A stretch of DNA of 64,000 nucleotides, taken from Bacillota bacterium. Lineage in GTDB: Bacteria > Bacillota > Sulfobacillia > Sulfobacillales > Sulfobacillaceae. Each line of letters starts with the position of its first letter. Position 1 is the first letter of the stretch. Of this stretch, positions 7,134 through 17,017 are shown piece by piece. A model generated the notes under the pieces. That model searched no databases. It was given only the letters and a program-made list of their open reading frames with translations, and had not been told where the DNA came from. Position numbers and translations under genes: made by a program. The DNA lies in the NCBI GenBank assembly GCA_026627385.1, contig JAPNUR010000012.1, positions 1 to 64,000 on the forward strand, given 5' to 3'.

Positions 7134-9569
7134 TCACTCATTCTCCTGACGCTGGTCGGCCAAAAACGAGGTGTAAAACCAGAGATAATCGCGAGCGCGC
7201 GTTAACGCCACATACAGCAGGCGATCCCCTTCCGCTTCTTCCCGCAACCGGTGATCCGCTTCTAAGAAAACCCAATCGCGACTGACCCACGGATCCTGGT
7301 GCAAGGCCACCCGCTGCAGCCGCGCACTATACTGAATGCCTGACTCCAGGTGCGTCGGATGAGGCTTCCAGTTAGCCACGATGACCATGGGCCACTCCAG
7401 CCCTTTCGCTTGGTGCACCGTCGAAATCACGACCGCATCGTCTACCGGGGCGACCGGCGCTTCATCGAACGGCACTTCCTCCCTCACCTGGACATCCAGC
7501 CATTCCGTAAAGACATCCATTCCCCAACGATCGCCCAGCTGCCGGCACAATGTTCGCATCTGCCGCAAGTTGGCCAACGCACCCGCGTCCCCGCGCTCCG
7601 CCAACACGCTCTCGAGCGGACTGGCGGCTACCGCCCAGTCTAGCACAGTTTCCGGGTCAACTCGCCAAAACCGTCCGTGCCACGCCGTCAAGCGCTGAAA
7701 CCAGGTGACAACCTCAGGATGGCCGGCGCGACCCGATCGATAGTCCCAACTCCCGCCGCGCGCACGATGTTCGGCTAAGATCTCGTGGGTGAGACCCACC
7801 CATGGCGACAAGAGCCACCCCACCACCGCGCCGCCGTCCAGGGGATCAGCTAAGGCACAAAAGAGATGGCGAAGGCCGCGAATTTCATCCTGCTGAAAAA
7901 ATCCCCGGCCGGTGTGGCTCGCCACCGGAATCTGACGGCCAGACAGTGCTTCGCGGTAATGATACAGGCCCGTGCGCTGGGGCACGATCAGGGCAATATC
8001 GCCAAAGCTGATGGGACGGGTACCGTCGGCGCCGCGCACCGGCCAACCTTCCTCGACAGCCGTCGCAATCAGGTCCGCAATGGCGGCTGCTTCCCGGCGC
8101 CGTTTGACGCGGGCCGGTTCTCCGAGCGCTTCTGCCACCACCTGAACCCGCACCTTGTCATCATCGGGATAACTCGCGACCAGCGGCGCGAATGGCGGCA
8201 CATACGGCCGCGCCGGATCCGGCACGGCCGGCCAAATCTCTTGAAAGTATTGATTGACGACCGTCAAAATGGCCGGATGCGAGCGAAAGTTTTGCGTAAT
8301 GGAGATGAGCATCCCCCCGGTGGCCTGAATTTCCTCGCGCATCTCGGCGTAAGTCTCCACGTCGGCCCCGCGAAAGCGATAAATGGATTGTTTGGGATCC
8401 CCCACCAGAAAGAGACGGCCTTGATCGCCCGGGGTCAGCCGCTCGCTCCCGACGGGCGTGACCAAGCGGCGGATGATGGCTGCTTGCACGGGATCCGTAT
8501 CTTGGAATTCATCAACCATGACCAAATCGTAGCGCCGGTTAATTTGTCCCCAGACCGCGGGTATGCGCGTAATCCGTTCAGCCTCCCACAAGAGGTCATC
8601 ATAAGTCAGGCTGAGGAGCCGAAACCGTACCTCGCGCCAATACGGCAGAAATTCCCGTCCAATAAGCCGCAGCCAGGTTGCCAAATAGCTGTCCGCCATC
8701 GCCACCCTCAAGCGCTGCAGCTCGTCGCGCAGTGATTGAATCCAGATTTTTTGCTCCGCTAACCAATCGGGTTTGAGCCAGTTTTTTTTGTTGCCTTTGG
8801 GAGCCAGGCCCGTTGTCCACTGCGCCAGAATCCGGGGCCAGTCCCGCTCCGGCATGTCGGCTATCCACCGAAAGTGGCGCTCAATATCGCGAATTTGGGC
8901 TACGCCGGCATCGCCGCTCGCACCACCCTCCTGGGCCCGGGCCGCGAATCGCCGAGCTGCCTCACGATATGTGACGACGAAACTTTTCACATCGGGGAAG
9001 TGAGCTTCGTAGGAGGGCACTGAGCGCCACCGAGTAATTTGGCGGGCCCAGCTGACCAATTGCGACCATGTAAGCCCCGCCTGCAGCAACTGCAAAATTT
9101 CGGACTGATACGCGGGTTCTTGGCTCCAGGCGCGGAACGCGTCCGCCCACAGACGATCCGCATCAATGTCGTCTAACACCTGAAATCCCACGGGGATACC
9201 GTAGTCCGCGCCAAATTCGCTGAGCAGGCGGTAACACAAGCCATGGATGGTGGTAATGTCTGCCTCGGGTACCTGGTCGAGAAGCGCCGCACACCGAGCC
9301 TGATCCTGAGGACGCTCTGCCGTTTGCTCGAGTCGGCTCAAGCGCTCAGCCAAGCGGTCCCGCATCTCTTGTTGCGCCTTGTCCATAAAAGTAATGAGCA
9401 ACATGCGTGACAGGGGCACACCGCGGTTCCAGAGCGCTTCCATGACCCGATCGACCAAGAGCGTGGTTTTCCCTGTCCCCGCGCCAGCTTCCACCAATAC
9501 ATTGACCTTGGCGGTCCGCGCTGCCCAGCGTGCCTCAGCATCCACCGCGATCGTTATCGCCAATGTCAT
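7134..9569 (-). CDS. addA: UvrD/AddA-type helicase lacking a nuclease domain
   Basis: An SF1 helicase of about 811 aa. Motif I is EAGAGTGKTTLL near residue 26; the Walker B/DExx motif reads MVDEFQDTDPVQ. Motif III/IV segments include LVGDPKQSIYRFRGAD and ITQNFRSHP, and motif VI is LLYVALTRARD. It ends about 20 residues after motif VI, so the C-terminal RecB-like nuclease of normal AddA (about 1200 aa) is absent. The gene overlaps addB by 35 bp. The ATG used is immediately next to GGAGGAGG; a TTG two codons later has better spacing. Role: double-strand break end processing with the AddB-like partner. Confidence 0.85.
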   Translation of the reverse strand: MTLAITIAVDAEARWAARTAKVNVLVEAGAGTGKTTLLVDRVMEALWNRGVPLSRMLLITFMDKAQQEMRDRLAERLSRLEQTAERPQDQARCAALLDQVPEADITTIHGLCYRLLSEFGADYGIPVGFQVLDDIDADRLWADAFRAWSQEPAYQSEILQLLQAGLTWSQLVSWARQITRWRSVPSYEAHFPDVKSFVVTYREAARRFAARAQEGGASGDAGVAQIRDIERHFRWIADMPERDWPRILAQWTTGLAPKGNKKNWLKPDWLAEQKIWIQSLRDELQRLRVAMADSYLATWLRLIGREFLPYWREVRFRLLSLTYDDLLWEAERITRIPAVWGQINRRYDLVMVDEFQDTDPVQAAIIRRLVTPVGSERLTPGDQGRLFLVGDPKQSIYRFRGADVETYAEMREEIQATGGMLISITQNFRSHPAILTVVNQYFQEIWPAVPDPARPYVPPFAPLVASYPDDDKVRVQVVAEALGEPARVKRRREAAAIADLIATAVEEGWPVRGADGTRPISFGDIALIVPQRTGLYHYREALSGRQIPVASHTGRGFFQQDEIRGLRHLFCALADPLDGGAVVGWLLSPWVGLTHEILAEHRARGGSWDYRSGRAGHPEVVTWFQRLTAWHGRFWRVDPETVLDWAVAASPLESVLAERGDAGALANLRQMRTLCRQLGDRWGMDVFTEWLDVQVREEVPFDEAPVAPVDDAVVISTVHQAKGLEWPMVIVANWKPHPTHLESGIQYSARLQRVALHQDPWVSRDWVFLEADHRLREEAEGDRLLYVALTRARDYLWFYTSFLADQRQENE

Positions 9570-11988
9570 CCTCCTCCCCGGCCGCCTTCGTCCATAACCG
9601 GGCATAATCGGGATGAGCCGCGATTTTTCGTTCCGCGTACTCCGAGACCCGGGATGGGCAGATGAGGCGAAAGTCGCACCCACGGCAGGGATCCAGCCGT
9701 GCCATGGGGACAGGGTAAAACTGGCCTTTGTCGATGCGCCGCTTCATCGCGCGCAACATCCGGTCGACGATCTGGCGGACGCTCGGCTCAGCATCACTGG
9801 GCACGTGCCGATGTTGAAAGCCGCTCCGCTGGCTAATACCGTACAGTTCCGCCTGCACGGGCCGTTGATAACGGTCGGCGATGACCGCTTGGTAGATCAG
9901 CAACTGAAGGTTCCCCGGATGCGGCAACAGCGGATTTTCAATTCGCCCTGTCTTGTAGTCAACCAAACGCAATGAGCCGTCCGGTAGCCAATCCAGGCGA
10001 TCGACGCGCCCGTTCATTGGCCACAGCCAATGCCAGGTGAGGGCAATTTCCACCTCGCTTTTGACCGCGCTTGCCCCATCGTCTCGCAAGAGGGCTTCAA
10101 GCAATTCGGACGCCAGGCGATCCCGCTGATAGAGGACCTGAAGCGGGTTCACCCCTGCCGGAGCTGGGCGCGATGCGAGGGCCTCCGCCACAGCCGCATC
10201 CACGGTCTCCGCGCTGGGCGTCCATCCCCGCTTGACCAGAATCTCGAGAGCCCGATGCGCCCACTCGCCCACCAGCCCCGGGTCGACCTCCGGCCCGTCC
10301 CGCGACGCCTCGGGCACGCGCATAAGGCGGCCCAGCAAAAAGCGGAGGGGACAGCGACCAAAATCTTCCACTGCCGAGGGTGAAAGCGCTCTGGGCATCA
10401 AGACGGCAACCCACGCAGGCGCAATCTGGCCGGTGTACGACGAATACCTGTCATCCTCACGCCAGGCGCGATACCAGCCGTGAACCAAAGGTGCCGCGGG
10501 GGCTACCCGATCCCGCACAACATCCGGAGGCGTCATCCAGCGAATCCCGTCCAACTGCCGAACCCAGGGGCTGTCGCCCACGACCCAGCGCTCCACCCCC
10601 GGATCTTCTAAAATCTCCCTCAGGAGCCAGGAGTCAGGCGGCGCGCTGTCAGTCTCGTGAATCGACCGGCGAATCGGTCCGTCGCGGTCAAACGGGGTCT
10701 CAGGTCGGGCACGGGGGCGCGGCGCAATGAACATAACCCGTGGCGATGGCCGCCAGATAGCCTCGTCAATGGACAATACCGGCCAAGCAGGGGGTGTCGT
10801 CAATTCCCAGGCGCGCGTCACCGCCGTCAAAGCGCTCAGGATCCGCTCGGGCGAGGGACCACCCACATCGTCCCAGGCGCCGATGCGTTCAGCCCAATCG
10901 ACCAATAGCGACCAAGACGCGCCATGGCGGGTTTCGGCCTCAACAATGAGGGGAGCTAACTGATTCCACCGCGAGAGGTGCTGAACCTGGGCCCACCAGT
11001 CCTTTGCCCATTGATCGGTGGGAAACCCTGTTTCCGAGCACCAGTGCGCGCATGCGGCACGGCTCGCACGCCCCTGAGCCACGCTCCAGAACAGGCGCCA
11101 CAACATAGGGTCCCGCGGCCGGGTGATGGCCTCCTCAAAAACCAGCCCATGGCGCCACAAGGCCCGCAGAAACGCCCGTTCCTCCTCCGGCTCTGCCAAC
11201 ACCACGGTTGTGAGCGACGGGCCATCAGGCATGAGCGCGAGACATTGACTGGCCTGGTCGAGGGCGTCTCCATCAGTTCCCAATCCGTAGCCCCTCACGG
11301 TATTATATCCTCGTTCCGCATCGCCCACATCTACCCAATGGACCGCGGCGCGGCGAAACCCGGTTTTTAGTGACGACACACTTCGGGGGTGGCGCAACGC
11401 CCATAATTCGATGGCCCGTTCCTGGCCGTAATGCGCCAACAGTTCGAGCCACGGCCCCGGCCAGCTTACAAAGCCGTAAATCATCAAAATGCCTTCTGGC
11501 GGAATCAGCACATCGGCCGCGTCATGTGCATACTCATAAAGGCGGAGTCGATCCGCGACAGTCAGCGGCAAACGTTCCTCAAACCAGGCCCAAAGTGCTG
11601 ACCAATCCAGTCGGCCTTCACCAGCATGGGCGATGGCGCGAACGCCCATGTCCCGCCCTCGGGCAACCACAGATGCCAGCGCTTCGCGAACCCCAGGGGT
11701 ATGCCGCCAAGGCGTGGGAAGCAAGGCGTCCGGAACCAAATCGGCTAAGAACTCCCAGGTCCCCCAGGGGATGCACGTGATATGCTGAGGAAGGGCTTGT
11801 GCCAGCCACGCGTCTAACGGTACAATGGCTGGCGCACCAGGTACCAACGGCTCCAAGGCGTGCTGAAGTCGGCCTGTTGGCACTATCACCCGTGACGCAG
11901 CACGGGTATTCGGTGTTAACGACTGAACGCGCGCCAACCAGTGGCCCTGAAGTTGAGATGGAATACCCCGGTACACGGTAATTGGCAT
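9535..11988 (-). CDS. addB: AddB-like PD-(D/E)XK nuclease subunit
   Basis: The product (817 aa) has a divergent inactive-helicase N-terminal half and a C-terminal RecB-family nuclease. The catalytic region reads GRVDRLDWLPDGSLRLVDYKTG, giving the D...DxK motif. Cysteines in EDFGRCPLRF and in the block CRGCDFRLIC fit the four-cysteine Fe-S staple of AddB. No Walker A was found in the N-terminus. The start at 11988 has GGAGGG seven bases upstream. It is shorter than Bacillus AddB (about 1160 aa). Its stop lies inside addA, so the pair should be co-translated. Confidence 0.83.
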   Translation of the reverse strand: MPITVYRGIPSQLQGHWLARVQSLTPNTRAASRVIVPTGRLQHALEPLVPGAPAIVPLDAWLAQALPQHITCIPWGTWEFLADLVPDALLPTPWRHTPGVREALASVVARGRDMGVRAIAHAGEGRLDWSALWAWFEERLPLTVADRLRLYEYAHDAADVLIPPEGILMIYGFVSWPGPWLELLAHYGQERAIELWALRHPRSVSSLKTGFRRAAVHWVDVGDAERGYNTVRGYGLGTDGDALDQASQCLALMPDGPSLTTVVLAEPEEERAFLRALWRHGLVFEEAITRPRDPMLWRLFWSVAQGRASRAACAHWCSETGFPTDQWAKDWWAQVQHLSRWNQLAPLIVEAETRHGASWSLLVDWAERIGAWDDVGGPSPERILSALTAVTRAWELTTPPAWPVLSIDEAIWRPSPRVMFIAPRPRARPETPFDRDGPIRRSIHETDSAPPDSWLLREILEDPGVERWVVGDSPWVRQLDGIRWMTPPDVVRDRVAPAAPLVHGWYRAWREDDRYSSYTGQIAPAWVAVLMPRALSPSAVEDFGRCPLRFLLGRLMRVPEASRDGPEVDPGLVGEWAHRALEILVKRGWTPSAETVDAAVAEALASRPAPAGVNPLQVLYQRDRLASELLEALLRDDGASAVKSEVEIALTWHWLWPMNGRVDRLDWLPDGSLRLVDYKTGRIENPLLPHPGNLQLLIYQAVIADRYQRPVQAELYGISQRSGFQHRHVPSDAEPSVRQIVDRMLRAMKRRIDKGQFYPVPMARLDPCRGCDFRLICPSRVSEYAERKIAAHPDYARLWTKAAGEEDDIGDNDRGGC

Positions 11989-12054
11989 GAGAGTACCCTC
12001 CGTCTCACACATTCGCGGTCCAACGACGTTTACCCTGCCGGGAGGTGGCAGCAC

Positions 12055-12876
12055 ATGATCAAAGCCATTGTCTGCGACTTAGACGGGACCTTGCTGGACT
12101 ACAAGGCCCGCATCCGCCCCCAAGCGGCGCTGGCCCTAAAGGCCTTGTCCGCCCATGGCTTTCGCATCATTCTGGCCAGTGGCCGCAGCTGGCGCACCGT
12201 GCTCAGCGTCCAACGCCGTCTCGGGCTGCAAGGACCCTTAATTGCCCACAACGGGGCTTACGGATTCGATGCACCGTCAGCCCGCGAATGGCACCGCCGC
12301 ACCGTGCCCCGGCATCGGGCCAAAGAATTTATTGCTTGGGCCGATCAGGTCCAGGTCATGCTGCGCTGTTATCTCGGCGCAGGACAGCCGGTGCTCTACA
12401 ACCGCTTTGACCTGGCGCACCAGCTGTGCTGGCTCAAACCCGAAGACCGTTTGCTGCCCGACTTAGCCACTCAGTTGACCGCGGATCCGGTGGAAATCTT
12501 TTTATCGGGCCTGGACGTGGTCGATGAGTTCGTTCGCCAGTTTGGCCTCATCGGCCCCGATTACGAGCTCACCATTTTTAAGCGGGTGGGTTACCGAGAG
12601 GTCAACATCTGCGCCCCTGGGGTGGATAAAGTGGAGGCGCTCGACGCCTTGAGCCGGGAGCTCGCGCTCACGCCGGATCAAGTGCTGGCCATTGGCGACG
12701 GCCTCAATGACGTGGGCATGTTGCGTTGGGCCGGCCTTAGCGTAGCGGTCGCGGGAGGACATCCCGATGCCCTCAAGGTCGCGCATTACATTACGCGTCC
12801 GAATACCGATCCGGTGGTTGACGGACTTCGCTGGGCACTACCGGACTACCTCGGCGCGTTACCCAACACCGCATAG
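12055..12876 (+). CDS. Cof-type HAD phosphatase
   Basis: A HAD hydrolase of the Cof/YxeH class (273 aa). Motif I is DLDGTLLD near residue 7, motif II is LASGRSW, a lysine precedes the motif IV region, and IGDGLNDVGML supplies the acidic pair. The family dephosphorylates sugar phosphates and cofactors such as FMN or PLP; the substrate here is unknown. GGGAGG lies nine bases before the ATG. It is divergent from addB (66 bp apart) and its 3' end overlaps the convergent hutH gene by 31 bp. Confidence 0.88.
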   Translation: MIKAIVCDLDGTLLDYKARIRPQAALALKALSAHGFRIILASGRSWRTVLSVQRRLGLQGPLIAHNGAYGFDAPSAREWHRRTVPRHRAKEFIAWADQVQVMLRCYLGAGQPVLYNRFDLAHQLCWLKPEDRLLPDLATQLTADPVEIFLSGLDVVDEFVRQFGLIGPDYELTIFKRVGYREVNICAPGVDKVEALDALSRELALTPDQVLAIGDGLNDVGMLRWAGLSVAVAGGHPDALKVAHYITRPNTDPVVDGLRWALPDYLGALPNTA

Positions 12877-14375
12877 CGCACCGCGTCGCCGGTATCCTCA
12901 ACCAAGGCGCCGGCCAACCGCTCGATGTCGCCACTTAAAATGCGGTCCTCTTCCCACGGCGCCACGAACTGGCGCACAAACCGCCAAATTTCATAGCCCC
13001 GGGGCGACAGCAGTTCCGGCCCCAGCAAATCTGCCGCCTGCGCTGCGCAGATGAGTTCAATGGCCAGCACTCGCCGCAGGTTATCGGCAATCATCAGCGC
13101 CTTGCGGCCGGCGGTCGTACCCATGGATACGTGATCCTCCTGATTGGCCGACGTCGGAATCGAATCCACGCTGGCCGGGTGCGCCCACACCTTATTTTCC
13201 GAAACCAGGCTCGCTGCCGTATATTGGGCGAGCATGAGGCCCGAGTTAAGACCCCCCTGTCGTACCAAAAAGGCGGGGAGTCCGGAAAGCGCGGGATTCA
13301 CCAGGCGTTCAATGCGCCGCTCGCTAATATTCGCCCACTCAGCCAAGGCGATGCCTAAGTAGTCCAGGGCCAGCGCTAACGGTTGGCCGTGAAAATTCCC
13401 GGCGGAAAGCACCTCATCCGTTTCTAAAAACAGGAGCGGGTTGTCGGTCACGCTATTAATTTCCCGCGTCAGGACCTCTAACACATGCGCCAGCCCATCC
13501 CGGCTCGCGCCGTGCACTTGCGGCATGCAGCGAAGCGAGTACGCATCTTGGACCCGAATCTCCCCCTGGTGGGTGGTCAGGTGACTGCCCTCTAAAAGGT
13601 AGCGCAAGTTGGCAGCGCTCGTGATGAGACCTGGGTGCGGCCGCACGCGTCCAACGTTCGCCGAAAACGCCTCCTCAATGCCCCGCAAGGCCTGTAAGGA
13701 CAAAGATCCGGCCATGTCTGCCCAGTCGGCCAAGCGCGCGCCCTCCAAGGCCGCCATCACCCCTAACGAGGCCATCGCTTGCGTGCCGTTAATGAGCGCC
13801 AATCCCTCCTTGGCTTCGAGCGTCAGGGGCTCAAGGCCCGTGTGGAACAGGGCTTCGCGGCTGGGCATGATCTTCCCCTGGTACCATACCTCCCCTTCGC
13901 CCACTAGCGTCAACGCTAAATGGGCCAAAGGGGCCAAGTCACCACTCGCCCCGACGGACCCTTGCGAGGGAATCACCGGCACCAGGTCGCGGTTGAGGTA
14001 TTCCGCCAACTGCTGAACAACCTCGGGCCGCACGCCAGAATACCCCTTGGCCAGCGCGTTTGCCCTTAAGAGCAGCATGGCCCGGGAAACCGGAATGGAA
14101 AACGGCGGGCCCACGCCTGCCGCATGGCTGCGCAACAAGTTCATCTGTAACGCCCGGCGATCCGCCTCGCCAATGAAGACATCGCTAAAACGACCGAAGC
14201 CGGTGGTGACGCCGTAAATAATCCGCTCTTCAGTCAGGTAACGCGTCACCATAGCGCGAGAGGCCGCCACACGCTGGGCGACCTCTCGTGAGATGGCAAC
14301 CGGGCGGTGCCGAACCGCCACGTCATAGACGTCGGATAGCGTCAAGTCGGAGCCAGTTAAAAAGAGCGGGGTCAC
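12846..14375 (-). CDS. hutH: histidine ammonia-lyase HutH
   Basis: A lyase of 509 aa that deaminates histidine to urocanate. The MIO-forming ASG triad lies in GSVGASGDLAPLAH, with the YGVTTGFG segment before it and the FHGQPLAL and GTTAGRKAL blocks after it. The GTG start overlaps the preceding peptidase stop (GTGA) and gives normal family length. No hutU, hutI or hutG is in the window, so either they lie elsewhere or the enzyme serves another role. Its tail overlaps the convergent HAD gene. A related aromatic lyase is possible but less likely. Confidence 0.88.
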   Translation of the reverse strand: MTPLFLTGSDLTLSDVYDVAVRHRPVAISREVAQRVAASRAMVTRYLTEERIIYGVTTGFGRFSDVFIGEADRRALQMNLLRSHAAGVGPPFSIPVSRAMLLLRANALAKGYSGVRPEVVQQLAEYLNRDLVPVIPSQGSVGASGDLAPLAHLALTLVGEGEVWYQGKIMPSREALFHTGLEPLTLEAKEGLALINGTQAMASLGVMAALEGARLADWADMAGSLSLQALRGIEEAFSANVGRVRPHPGLITSAANLRYLLEGSHLTTHQGEIRVQDAYSLRCMPQVHGASRDGLAHVLEVLTREINSVTDNPLLFLETDEVLSAGNFHGQPLALALDYLGIALAEWANISERRIERLVNPALSGLPAFLVRQGGLNSGLMLAQYTAASLVSENKVWAHPASVDSIPTSANQEDHVSMGTTAGRKALMIADNLRRVLAIELICAAQAADLLGPELLSPRGYEIWRFVRQFVAPWEEDRILSGDIERLAGALVEDTGDAVRYAVLGNAPR

Positions 14376-15688
14376 CGGGCCCACCCTTCCCCGGCAGGTG
14401 CGGCGTGAGCCGGGCGGATTATCGACACCGCCCGCTGAGGCTCCTGACAATGTTGCTGACGGGCGGCCTCCAAATCCTCCACGGTAATCGCCTCTAACAG
14501 ATCCGGTACGCTAGCCAGGTCAATCCCGCGAAAATAGTAGGCGTTAAACGCATACGCGAGGTCTTCCAAATTCTCAAACAGTCCGACGAATTCTCCGAGC
14601 TCCTTCTGTTTTAAGCGCTCTAGATCGCGATCGCGCAGTGGCTCGGTAGCCAGTCGTGAGGTGATGACTTCCTCTAGGCGTAAAGGATCTGGAGTTTCTC
14701 CGCCCAACATGCTGACCCCGTACGTGGTGGCCGAGGCATAATGGCTGTAAAAGCGTTCGTTGATAAGGCCTTGGGAATAGAGATCGTTAAAAAGTGGCGA
14801 ACTCGGCCCTAATACCAATTGCCAGAATAAGCTCATCACCAATTCGCGGCGCAACAGTGCGTCGCCGGTTAAGCCGGTGTCGGTATCCTTAAACCCCATA
14901 AGCCACAGCGGCGCGGCGACCGGCATCACTTGCTCCACCCGCTTTTGGGCCACAGTGGGGGGTTCCGCGGGAAACAGGCGCTCAATGGCCGCTTTCGGGG
15001 CGAGTCCACGCCGCGCTTCCCATTGGTCGATGCGGTCGATAATGCGGTCGGGCTCGACATCCCCGGCCACAAAAATCACCATATTGCTCGGATGGTAAAA
15101 GGTCTGGTAGCAGATGTACAAATCTTCGGGGGTAATGGTGCGAATGGAATCTACCGTGCCGGCAATATCCAGGCGCACCGGATTTTCATGGTATAAGGCA
15201 TGCATTAAGTTCGAACGCAGGCGATCTCCCGGCATGTCCCAATACATGCGAATTTCTTGTTCGATGATGCCCTTTTCCTTTTCCACATTCTCTTCGGTAA
15301 AATACGGCTCCTCGACGAGGGTCAGCAGCGTCTCGAGGCACTCATCCACCGCACTCGTCGCCGAAAACAAAAACGTGGTGGTGGTATATTCCGTGTACGC
15401 ATTCGTATAGGCGCCCAGTTCTGCGAAACGCTCGAACACATCGCGGCCTTCGGGCTTTTCATACATTTTATGTTCTAAAAAATGCGCAATGCCATCGGGG
15501 ACGTGCACCGGCTCTAACGCCCCAGGGGGCCGAAAATGGCTATCGATAGATCCGTAATGCGTGGCATAAGTGGCATAGGTTTTTTTAAATCCTGGTTTCG
15601 GCAACACCACCACTTCGAGGCCGGAGTGCAATCGCTGACGCACGGGCCTTTCGCCGATTTGGTCCCATAAGACCGTTTTATGTTCCAT
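14372..15688 (-). CDS. ymfH: M16 zinc peptidase, catalytic member (YmfH-like)
   Basis: A pitrilysin-family metallopeptidase (438 aa). The inverted zinc motif HFLEH near residue 68 is followed about 75 residues later by the third ligand region EKGIIEQEIRMY. AAGGGGG sits ten bases before the ATG. It overlaps its inactive paralogue by 11 bp and hutH by 4 bp. In bacilli the ymfF/ymfH pair is usually adjacent and thought to form a two-subunit peptidase; the substrate is unknown. Confidence 0.87.
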   Translation of the reverse strand: MEHKTVLWDQIGERPVRQRLHSGLEVVVLPKPGFKKTYATYATHYGSIDSHFRPPGALEPVHVPDGIAHFLEHKMYEKPEGRDVFERFAELGAYTNAYTEYTTTTFLFSATSAVDECLETLLTLVEEPYFTEENVEKEKGIIEQEIRMYWDMPGDRLRSNLMHALYHENPVRLDIAGTVDSIRTITPEDLYICYQTFYHPSNMVIFVAGDVEPDRIIDRIDQWEARRGLAPKAAIERLFPAEPPTVAQKRVEQVMPVAAPLWLMGFKDTDTGLTGDALLRRELVMSLFWQLVLGPSSPLFNDLYSQGLINERFYSHYASATTYGVSMLGGETPDPLRLEEVITSRLATEPLRDRDLERLKQKELGEFVGLFENLEDLAYAFNAYYFRGIDLASVPDLLEAITVEDLEAARQQHCQEPQRAVSIIRPAHAAPAGEGWAR

Positions 15689-16973
15689 GCCCGGGTTCCC
15701 CCTTATTGGTGAGAAAGTAGGCGGTGTCTAAGTGAACCGCTTGGGCCACACGTATAATGTCCTCGCGCCGCACGCGCGAAAGCGCCTCAATCAACTCTTG
15801 CCCGCTCAGTCCGCCACCAACCAGCTGCCGTTCGACCTGCCGGGCAATAAGTTGGCCGGGACTGTCCTCTTCCGACAAAATATCGTTGACGTAGCCCTTC
15901 AGCGTAAAGGCCAGTTCCTCGTCGCTAAATTGGCCCCGGCGCATCGCCTCAACCTGCTCCTCAATAATTTGGCGCGCGGCCTCATAATGGCTGAACTCAA
16001 TGCCCGCGCCCACAATCATCAATGCCACTGCCGGATCCAGGCGAGAATACGCGTAATAAGCTAAGCTGGCTTTTTCCCGCACATTTAAAAAGAGTTTGGA
16101 ATGCGAAAAGCCGCCCAAAATGCCGGAGTACATCATGAGTGCCGGGTAGTCGGCATCCTTAGCGGTGAGGCCGGTCCGATACGCGAAAGCCAGCTTTCCT
16201 TGACTCACATTTTCTTCTTCGACCACCGTCTTTCCATGGTGCTGACCGCGGTAGGGCTCCACTGTGGCGAACGTTCCGCGGCTTCCGCCAAACCGGTCTT
16301 GGAGAAGCGGGGCCATGCGGTCCACGTCCACATCGCCCACGACCAAGAACAGAAACGGCGCCTCGTGGCGCACGGTGTCGCGAAAGCGCGTCAGTGACGC
16401 TTGGTCGACTGCATCCACCTCTTCGGCGGTGCCCCATTTACGCAGGCCAAACGGCGCGCCATCGGCTACCAGTTCAATAAGGCGGGCCAGCGCATATTGC
16501 CCCTTGTCGTTGATGAGGGCCGCAATTTGGCGCTTGACTTGCGCTTTTTCCTGCTCGACCACATCTTGGGCAAAGAGGCCGTCCACTAGGTGCGGATGGT
16601 CGAGCACTTCGGTCAGAAAATCGAGCGCCGCCGTCACCGTATCGGGCTTCTTCGGCAAAAACTGCCCGTTCACCACATTGAGGTGAAACGTCATGAGCTG
16701 CTTATCCCCAAGTTTTCCCACGTCTGCGCGAAAACTCGCCCCATACAGTTCCTCCAGCCGGGTCTCCATCATCCGGCGGGTCGGCCATTTTTCCGTGCCG
16801 CGTTTTAACACTTGCGGCAATACCGCGCCGTACGCCCGGTCGTAGGTGGAGAGCGGACGAATCCAGGCCGCGTACATTGTTACCGTTTTAAACCGCGACG
16901 TGGGATAAATATACCATCCCAGGCCATCTCGCCACTCCCCGACAAAGTGCTCGGGTGCTTTTGACCAGGTCAC
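15678..16973 (-). CDS. ymfF: M16-like protein without zinc motif (YmfF-like)
   Basis: A pitrilysin-fold protein (431 aa) that lacks HxxEH: the corresponding region reads AVLPQVLKRGTE. It is therefore presumably the non-catalytic partner of the downstream peptidase. Family segments such as RLEELYGASFRADVGKLG and GILGGFSHSKLFLNVREK are clear. The GTG at 16973 has AGGAGG seven bases upstream; longer in-frame starts extend toward ftsH and are unlikely. It begins 44 bp after ftsH ends. Confidence 0.85.
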   Translation of the reverse strand: MTWSKAPEHFVGEWRDGLGWYIYPTSRFKTVTMYAAWIRPLSTYDRAYGAVLPQVLKRGTEKWPTRRMMETRLEELYGASFRADVGKLGDKQLMTFHLNVVNGQFLPKKPDTVTAALDFLTEVLDHPHLVDGLFAQDVVEQEKAQVKRQIAALINDKGQYALARLIELVADGAPFGLRKWGTAEEVDAVDQASLTRFRDTVRHEAPFLFLVVGDVDVDRMAPLLQDRFGGSRGTFATVEPYRGQHHGKTVVEEENVSQGKLAFAYRTGLTAKDADYPALMMYSGILGGFSHSKLFLNVREKASLAYYAYSRLDPAVALMIVGAGIEFSHYEAARQIIEEQVEAMRRGQFSDEELAFTLKGYVNDILSEEDSPGQLIARQVERQLVGGGLSGQELIEALSRVRREDIIRVAQAVHLDTAYFLTNKGEPGHGT

Positions 16974-17017
16974 ACCATCGCCTCCTAGGTTACTGTTCCC
17001 CTTCTGGCGTTCACATA

